Shown here: positions 59,621 through 64,000 of the stretch, piece after piece
Position numbering within the stretch: the stretch's first letter is position 1
Layout of the letters: every line of letters begins with the position of its first letter
From: Neobacillus mesonae
GTDB lineage: Bacteria > Bacillota > Bacilli > Bacillales > Cytobacillaceae
Direction of reading: 5' to 3'
NCBI RefSeq assembly: GCF_001636315.1
Contig: NZ_KV440949.1
Coordinates: forward strand, 4,916,084-4,980,083
DNA: 64,000 bases
Notes under the pieces: model-generated
Database searches by the model: none
The model's input: the letters and a program-made list of their open reading frames with translations, nothing else
Told to the model about the DNA's origin: nothing
Made by a program: the position numbers and the translations under genes

Positions 59621-60240
59621 TACGCGACTGAAGAGCCGGAAAAATTAGGAGCTGGGTCGCATAGAAGGTGAATACGCGATTGAAGCGGCGAAAAAATCGT
59701 GAGCGCGGTCGCGTAGAAGGTGTATACGCGACTGAAGAGCCGGAAAAATTAGGAGCTGGGTCGCATAGAAGGTGTATATACGACCGAAGCGGCGAAAAAA
59801 TCGTTAGCTGGGTCGTATAGAAGGTGTATACTCGACCGAAGAGCCGGAAAAATTAGGAGCTCGGTCGCATAGAAGGCGCATACGCAACCGAAGCGGCGAA
59901 AAATCGGGAACTCGGTCGCATAGAAGGCGCATACGCGACCGAAGCGGCGAAAAAATCGTGCCCCCGGTCGCGTAGAAGGCGTATATACGACCGAAGCGGC
60001 GAAAAAATCGTGAGCTCGGTCGCATAGAAGGCACATATGCTACCGAAGCGGCAAAAAAACCGTTCACTCAGTCGAATAGAAGGCGTATACGCGACTGAAG
60101 CGGCAAAAAAACCGTGCAGCGGGTCGCATAGAAGGCGCATACGCGACTGAAGCGGCAAAAAAACCGTGCCCGGGGTCGCATAGAAGGTGAATACGCGACT
60201 GAAGCGGCGAAAAAAATCGTGCCCCATGTCGCATAGAAAA
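59621..60240. repeat. 52-bp tandem hairpin array 2
   Basis: Twelve units, anchored on TAGAAGG at 59662, 59714, 59766, 59818, 59870, 59921, 59973, 60025, 60077, 60129 and 60181, with a final TAGAAAA at 60234: steps of 52 except one 51 and one 53. Within units GGTCGCGTA and TACGCGACC (or close variants) form a 9-bp stem around GAAGGTGTA-like loops, and a 25-base spacer such as GAAGCGGCGAAAAAATCGTG links them. Some units have the spacer GAAGAGCCGGAAAAATTAGG. It fills the pssA-glsA interval and ends a few bases before the glsA ribosome site. Confidence 0.92.
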
Positions 60241-60257
60241 CTATTGGGGTGATGTTG

Positions 60258-61187
60258 ATGCTCTGTCAATCAAGTGATGAATTAAAAGAATTAGTCCGGG
60301 AAGCGAAGAAATGTGCTAAAAATGGAAGGGTTGCCAATTATATTCCTGCCCTAGGAAAAGCAAATCCAACCGATTTATCAATTGCCATTCACTATCCTGA
60401 CGGAAATTGTGTCCAGGCAGGCGATATCGAGAAAAAGTTTACGCTGCAAAGTATTTCAAAAGTAATCAGCCTGGCTCTCGTTCTAATGGACAGGGGATCA
60501 AATTATGTCTTTGAACGGGTAGGGATGGAACCGACGGGAGATCCGTTCAATTCGATTGCAAAATTAGAAACGATGGTACCTGCAAAGCCGTTAAACCCTA
60601 TGATAAATGCGGGCGCACTGGTTGTGACCCATATGATCAAAGGAAACACAGTGGAAGAACGATTTCAGCGGCTGCTTTTATTTATACAGGATATGGTCCG
60701 TGATTCAAATATTAGTTATTGTAAGGAAGTAGCACTGTCCGAATTTGAAACGGCCAACCTCAACCGTGCACTAGTCTATTTTTTGAAACAACACAACATC
60801 ATTCAGGAAGACGTCGAACATTTAATTGATTTATACACAAAGCAATGTGCAATTGAAATGAATTGTTTTGATTTGTCAAAAATCGGAATGGTGTTTGCAA
60901 TGGACGGGGTGGATCCTGAAAGCGGGAAAAGAATTATGCCGGTAGATGTTGCTCGTATTTGCAAAACCTTCATGGTTACATGTGGAATGTATAACGCTTC
61001 AGGGGAATTCGCCATCAAAGTAGGGATTCCATCCAAAAGCGGTGTCTCTGGTGGAATAATGGGGTCAGTTCCTGGCCGATTTGGAATCGGCATCTTTGGC
61101 CCGGCTCTGGACGAAAAAGGTAACAGCATTGCCGGTATAAAATTATTAGAGCTTTTATCACAAAATTATCAATTAAGTATGTTTTAA
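60258..61187 (+). CDS. glsA: Glutaminase A
   Basis: 309 residues, the normal size. Hydrolyses glutamine to glutamate and ammonia. Beta-lactamase-like fold with S65-x-x-K68 in TLQSISKVISLALVLMD, then NPMINAGALVV and GMYNASGEFAIKVGIPSKSGVSGGIMGSVPGRFGIG. I chose the ATG preceded by GGGGTG six bases upstream; ATG and GTG starts two and three codons earlier lack spacing. The 52-bp array ends immediately upstream, so its promoter must lie inside the array or before it. Confidence 0.92.
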   Translation: MLCQSSDELKELVREAKKCAKNGRVANYIPALGKANPTDLSIAIHYPDGNCVQAGDIEKKFTLQSISKVISLALVLMDRGSNYVFERVGMEPTGDPFNSIAKLETMVPAKPLNPMINAGALVVTHMIKGNTVEERFQRLLLFIQDMVRDSNISYCKEVALSEFETANLNRALVYFLKQHNIIQEDVEHLIDLYTKQCAIEMNCFDLSKIGMVFAMDGVDPESGKRIMPVDVARICKTFMVTCGMYNASGEFAIKVGIPSKSGVSGGIMGSVPGRFGIGIFGPALDEKGNSIAGIKLLELLSQNYQLSMF

Positions 61188-61216
61188 TTTTCGTGAAAAT
61201 GCAAAGATAAATAGGC

Positions 61217-61245
61217 TGTTTCTTTTAAAATAGAAATGGTATAAT
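61217..61245 (+). promoter_or_regulatory. Extended -10 promoter of the ABC-F gene
   Basis: TGGTATAAT at 61237-61245 is an extended -10 element; the -35 region (TGTTTC) is weak. It precedes the leader peptide region by about 30 bp. Confidence 0.5.
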
Positions 61246-61274
61246 AATGCCAACTTGTGCAGAAGGGAATGTGG

Positions 61275-61293
61275 GTGGCCGATGATTAACTAA
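61275..61293 (+). promoter_or_regulatory. Short leader peptide region (upstream ORFs)
   Basis: AAGGG at 61263-61267 precedes two overlapping tiny frames: GTG at 61275 (Met-Ala-Asp-Asp-stop) and ATG at 61282 (Met-Ile-Asn-stop). Both stop where strand A of the attenuator begins. I cannot tell which is translated; a stalled ribosome at either would cover strand A. Confidence 0.55.
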
Positions 61294-61450
61294 TCTTATT
61301 TTTACACGATCAATCACATAGAACGATCAATGAAAAATAGGATTAGTCTGCCCAATTTTTATATTTTGAAAAAAGTCTGTTTTAAACAGGCTTATTGATT
61401 CACGAAATTTGTAGACTAATCCTTCCAATTAACATTGGGAGGATTTTTTG
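61289..61450 (+). promoter_or_regulatory. Transcription attenuator controlling the ABC-F gene
   Basis: Four strands: A, 61289-61303 (ACTAATCTTATTTTT); B, 61333-61349 (AAAAATAGGATTAGTCT); C, 61414-61429 (AGACTAATCCTTCCAAT); D, 61434-61445 (ATTGGGAGGATT) followed by TTTTT. A pairs with B (one mismatch in 15) and C with D to make a terminator. B pairs perfectly with the start of C over 11 bases, which destroys the terminator. A ribosome stalled by an antibiotic on the leader would hide A and favour B:C, allowing expression. This is the known logic of inducible ABC-F resistance genes, read here from sequence. Confidence 0.8.
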
Positions 61451-61499
61451 TGTTGTAAATTACGATATCTGTGTATCCTCCCGGAAAGCAGGGATTAGA

Positions 61500-63128
61500 A
61501 TGAGAGAATGGTTAAATGTACAAAATTTTCAATATTCAATTGATGAAAAAACACTATTTCAAGCGGATGCTTTAAATGTGAAAAGCAATGAAGTCATTGG
61601 GATTATTGGAAAAAATGGAGCCGGAAAGTCAACCTTGATGCAAATTATTTCAGGCGAACTGGTGCCAAGCTCAGGCATTTTAGAATGGAAACAAAGCCTT
61701 TCGGTTGAATTTGTCATACAAGAACAAGAAACGTTTGAAAATAACCAAATAAATGCTACTGAACGTGAATTACTAGCTCGATTTTCGGTACCGTTAAAGG
61801 ATTATGAATCGTTAAGCGGAGGGGAGAAGCTAAAAGCACGGTTGGCAAAAGGTTTTTCAACAAATGCCGAGATTTTGCTGCTGGATGAACCAACAAATCA
61901 TTTGGATCAAGCTTCGGTTCAATTGTTAATGAACCTGATTCAGAGCTACAAGGGAACAATCATGATAGCTTCGCATGATCGATATTTTTTAGATCAAGTG
62001 GCAACTAAAATATGGTCGATTGAGGACAACAAAATAACTGAGTTTGAGGGGAATTATACATCCTATTTCTCGTATCGAAATGAAAGGCGGCAGGCCCAGC
62101 AGCATGCCTATGACATGCAGGAAAAGCGGATTAAACAAGTTGAAAACCAGTTGAAAAACCTATCCTCCTGGTCTGAAAAAGCGCATAACCAATCGACGAA
62201 GCAAGAGGGATTTAAGGAATTTTACCGTGTTAAGGCTAAACGAATGGATGCTCAAGTTAAATCGAAACGGAAACGGTTAGAAAATGAGCTTGAGAAAACA
62301 AACATAGAACGGGTAACACCTGAATATACCGTTCAATTTTCGCTTCCACCAAATCAGAAGAGAGGAAAACGAGTGCTTGAGGTAAGGGATTTACGAAAAA
62401 CCTTCGGCAATGAGCTATTATTTGAAAAAGTAAACCTTACGATTCAATCTGGAGAGAAAATTGCTTTAGCGGGCCCGAATGGCAGTGGTAAAACAACCTT
62501 GTTGAATATTTTATTGGGAATAGAAACGGCAGAAGGGACCATTTGGGTATCTCCGGCAGCAAAAATCGGCTATTTGACACAAGAAGTGTTCGATTTACCA
62601 TTAGAACTTACTCCGGAACAGTTTTTTTATCAAGAAACGTTCGAAGCACGAGGGAAAGTACAAAATATGATGAAGCATTTAGGCTTTGAGGCAGCCCAAT
62701 GGAAGGAACCGATTGGGAAAATGAGCATGGGGGAACGGGTCAAGTGCAAGCTGATGCAATTCATCCTGGAGGAAAAAGATTTATTAATTTTAGATGAACC
62801 AACAAACCATCTTGATTTGCCATCGAGGGAACAGTTGGAACAGACGCTCATGGAGTATAATGGCACAGTCCTCGCTGTATCCCATGACCGCTACTTCGTT
62901 GAAAAAATAACCAATAAAAAATGGAGGATAGAAAATAAGCAGGTCAGGACTTCTGTTATAAAACGTTCTACGGCAGACGATTTGGCATTACGCCGTCTGC
63001 AGCTAGAAAACGAAAAACAAGAAATACTAGGAAAACTAAGTTTATTGACAAAAAAAGACGAAACCTACACCAAACTCGACAAAAGATTCAACGAAATCAT
63101 AAAAGAGCTCCGGGAAATAAAATCTTAA
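61500..63128 (+). CDS. ABC-F family ribosomal protection protein (Vga/VmlR-like)
   Basis: 542 residues, two ATP-binding domains and no membrane part. Domain 1: Walker A GKNGAGKST (about 37-45), signature LSGGEKLKARLA, Walker B EILLLDEPTNHLD. A linker (about 190-290) rich in Lys/Gln/Glu includes the antibiotic-resistance arm. Domain 2: Walker A GPNGSGKTT, MSMGERVKCKLMQF (signature changed to SMGER), LLILDEPTNHLDLPS. Size and the SMGE signature match VmlR/Vga(A), which displace lincosamides, streptogramin A and pleuromutilins from the ribosome. The ATG of MREWLNVQNF lies 50 bases past the attenuator. Confidence 0.88.
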   Translation: MREWLNVQNFQYSIDEKTLFQADALNVKSNEVIGIIGKNGAGKSTLMQIISGELVPSSGILEWKQSLSVEFVIQEQETFENNQINATERELLARFSVPLKDYESLSGGEKLKARLAKGFSTNAEILLLDEPTNHLDQASVQLLMNLIQSYKGTIMIASHDRYFLDQVATKIWSIEDNKITEFEGNYTSYFSYRNERRQAQQHAYDMQEKRIKQVENQLKNLSSWSEKAHNQSTKQEGFKEFYRVKAKRMDAQVKSKRKRLENELEKTNIERVTPEYTVQFSLPPNQKRGKRVLEVRDLRKTFGNELLFEKVNLTIQSGEKIALAGPNGSGKTTLLNILLGIETAEGTIWVSPAAKIGYLTQEVFDLPLELTPEQFFYQETFEARGKVQNMMKHLGFEAAQWKEPIGKMSMGERVKCKLMQFILEEKDLLILDEPTNHLDLPSREQLEQTLMEYNGTVLAVSHDRYFVEKITNKKWRIENKQVRTSVIKRSTADDLALRRLQLENEKQEILGKLSLLTKKDETYTKLDKRFNEIIKELREIKS

Positions 63129-63133
63129 AATTT

Positions 63134-63253
63134 GGTGCCTGACACCATTCGTGGACATTTGTCCATCTGTGGCGGACACTCCGGCCGAAAATAAAAAGTG
63201 TCCGTCCTGGGTGGACAAAATAGCTGATTTGTCTTTTTGTGGTGCCTGACACC
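63134..63253. repeat. Composite element: REP-like copies 9 and 10 flanking TGTCCAC/GTGGACA motifs
   Basis: GGTGCCTGACACC stands at 63134-63146 and again, in the same orientation, at 63241-63253. Between them GTGGACATTTGTCCATC and GTGTCCGTCCTGGGTGGACA form further inverted motifs. This 120-bp unit looks like the full-length element from which the solitary copies derive. It lies six bases past the ABC-F stop codon. Confidence 0.8.
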
Positions 63254-63380
63254 ATTTTTCTGGGTCTTTTTTCCTGAATATCCATAAGTAGTTTATGGTA
63301 CTTCCTTTTTATGGTATTATCTCTAATGTTATGTCTTGATACAGAGATATAGAATAATGCCAGGGGAGAGGTTTAGTTTG

Positions 63381-64000
63381 ATGAAGAGATTTGTTTTAAA
63401 AGGTTTGGTGCCGGTAATGCTGGTAGCTGGCTTGATTGCTTGTTCCAATCAAGAGGATGTGAAAAAGGACGTCAGCACTAATACGAAAGCTAGTGCCACA
63501 GCGGAAAATAATGACACAGGGAAAAAAGAAGAGAATAGTAGTGTTGTAGAGACTCCTGAAAACAACCTCGAAAAGGATGGGAATAAAGAAACTGAAAGTC
63601 CAAAAACTGAATTGGACATGGCAAACATGAAAAAGGTTGGAACCAAGGAATACGGATACGTGAATGTACCAAAGGAATGGGTAAATTTCAAGGACTTGAA
63701 TCCAAATACCAGTTTTCAGGTAAGCAGTAAGGACGGATCTCAAATTATTTCATTAAATATATTTAAAGATGCAGGTAAAGATGCTGATGTTGAAACGTAT
63801 GCGAATATTGTAGCCACCAACATGGAAACTCAAGGCGCGAAGGATCTCAGAGGGGCAAAAGTCTCCCTCGGAAAATACCAGACACTCCAGGTATATGGAG
63901 CTTACAAAGAGGGGAAGTATTTCGTTGTCGCGTGGATATTCAAAGCTGAAGATGGAAAATATCATTATATCAGTGCAGAAGGTGGAATTGACAGGATAAC
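63381..64000 (+). CDS. Lipoprotein of unknown function (3' end outside window)
   Basis: 206 residues visible. Lipoprotein signal MKRFVLKGLVPVMLVAGLIAC with lipobox GLIAC. Residues about 25-80 are a low-complexity Lys/Glu/Asn/Ser/Thr linker (spacer from the membrane); a globular domain then begins (MKKVGTKEYGYVNVPKEWVNF, QIISLNIFKDAGKDADVETYA, LGKYQTLQVYGAYKEGKYFVVAWIFKAEDG). No family recognised, though the pattern suggests a small beta-sandwich that resembles PsbP-like or surface-binding lipoproteins. GGGGAGAGG nine bases before the ATG. The stop lies beyond base 64000. Confidence 0.75.
   Translation, partial: MKRFVLKGLVPVMLVAGLIACSNQEDVKKDVSTNTKASATAENNDTGKKEENSSVVETPENNLEKDGNKETESPKTELDMANMKKVGTKEYGYVNVPKEWVNFKDLNPNTSFQVSSKDGSQIISLNIFKDAGKDADVETYANIVATNMETQGAKDLRGAKVSLGKYQTLQVYGAYKEGKYFVVAWIFKAEDGKYHYISAEGGIDRI

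Noticed and set aside
59621-60240. CRISPR array or coding repeat on the minus strand (proteins rich in FFAASVVYTPS)
   Set aside because: Units repeat entirely, and 52 bp is not a multiple of three, so the open frames are accidents of the repeat without ribosome sites.
61395-61499. Extended N terminus of the ABC-F protein
   Set aside because: This region is the attenuator terminator; the ABC-F family begins at MREWLNVQNF.
1-64000. Prophage, integrative element or defence island
   Set aside because: No integrase, transposase, phage structural, restriction or toxin-antitoxin gene was seen; gene content is chromosomal housekeeping and spore biology.

Overview
The window reads as chromosomal core sequence from an endospore-forming, low-GC member of the Bacillaceae. 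The protein set and gene pairings look most like Neobacillus, Mesobacillus or Bacillus; the genus is inference. Spore markers are a spore-coat transglutaminase (tgl), four tandem GerPA/GerPF-like proteins and an intracellular subtilisin (isp). Nearly all starts have strong AAGGAGG-type ribosome binding sites, and TTG or GTG starts are common. I saw no rRNA, tRNA, phage, transposase or cas gene.

Layout. 1-3.3 kb: a truncated DctA/DctP dicarboxylate carrier with a CcpA (cre) site, divergent from its likely two-component system. 3.3-11.8 kb: tgl, an MFS exporter, hypothetical genes, a Gly/His/Tyr repeat protein, a MATE pump, a TraB/GumN lipoprotein, a cupin and an AbrB-type membrane protein. 12-15.3 kb: a coupled operon of glycosyltransferase, tandem kinase-like protein and sugar-nucleotide epimerase. 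15.6-18.8 kb: acetoacetyl-CoA synthetase and the GerP-like cluster. 18.9-23.4 kb: a BceRSAB-type peptide-antibiotic module with a candidate operator. 23.5-27.7 kb: LytS/LytR, CstA and an unlisted 50-residue protein, resembling a pyruvate-responsive uptake unit with a cre site. 27.9-35.3 kb: an MFS carrier, a frameshifted GNAT-aminotransferase fusion, several tiny genes, an MBL hydrolase and PepF. 36.2-47.3 kb: assimilatory sulfate reduction and siroheme synthesis (sirC, then a SAM-riboswitch-led DUF2292-cysH-cysP-sat-cysC-sumT-sirB-cysJ-cysI operon). It takes up sulfate, activates it to APS/PAPS, reduces it to sulfite and sulfide, and makes the siroheme CysI needs. 47.6-64 kb: guanine deaminase, a secreted X-prolyl dipeptidyl peptidase, YkqA-like, J-domain, threonine aldolase-like, isp, pssA, glutaminase, an attenuator-controlled ABC-F protein and a truncated lipoprotein.

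The most unusual content is between genes. (1) Two tandem arrays of different sequence (35372-36109 and 59621-60240) share a 52-bp period, one hairpin per unit and an AAAAATCG-bearing spacer. (2) Four short arrays repeat a 7-8 bp core (GTAGATA, GCAGATA, CGCTAATA, TATGTA-like) every 20-21 bp. Both periods are near whole helical turns (about five and two), suggesting phased protein-binding or structural DNA. (3) A 13-bp palindromic element, GGTGCCTGACACC, occurs ten times, almost always at the 3' end of a gene, and supplies the stop codon of two genes. (4) The ABC-F gene has a complete four-strand attenuator with short leader peptides. These are the best candidates for undescribed biology here.
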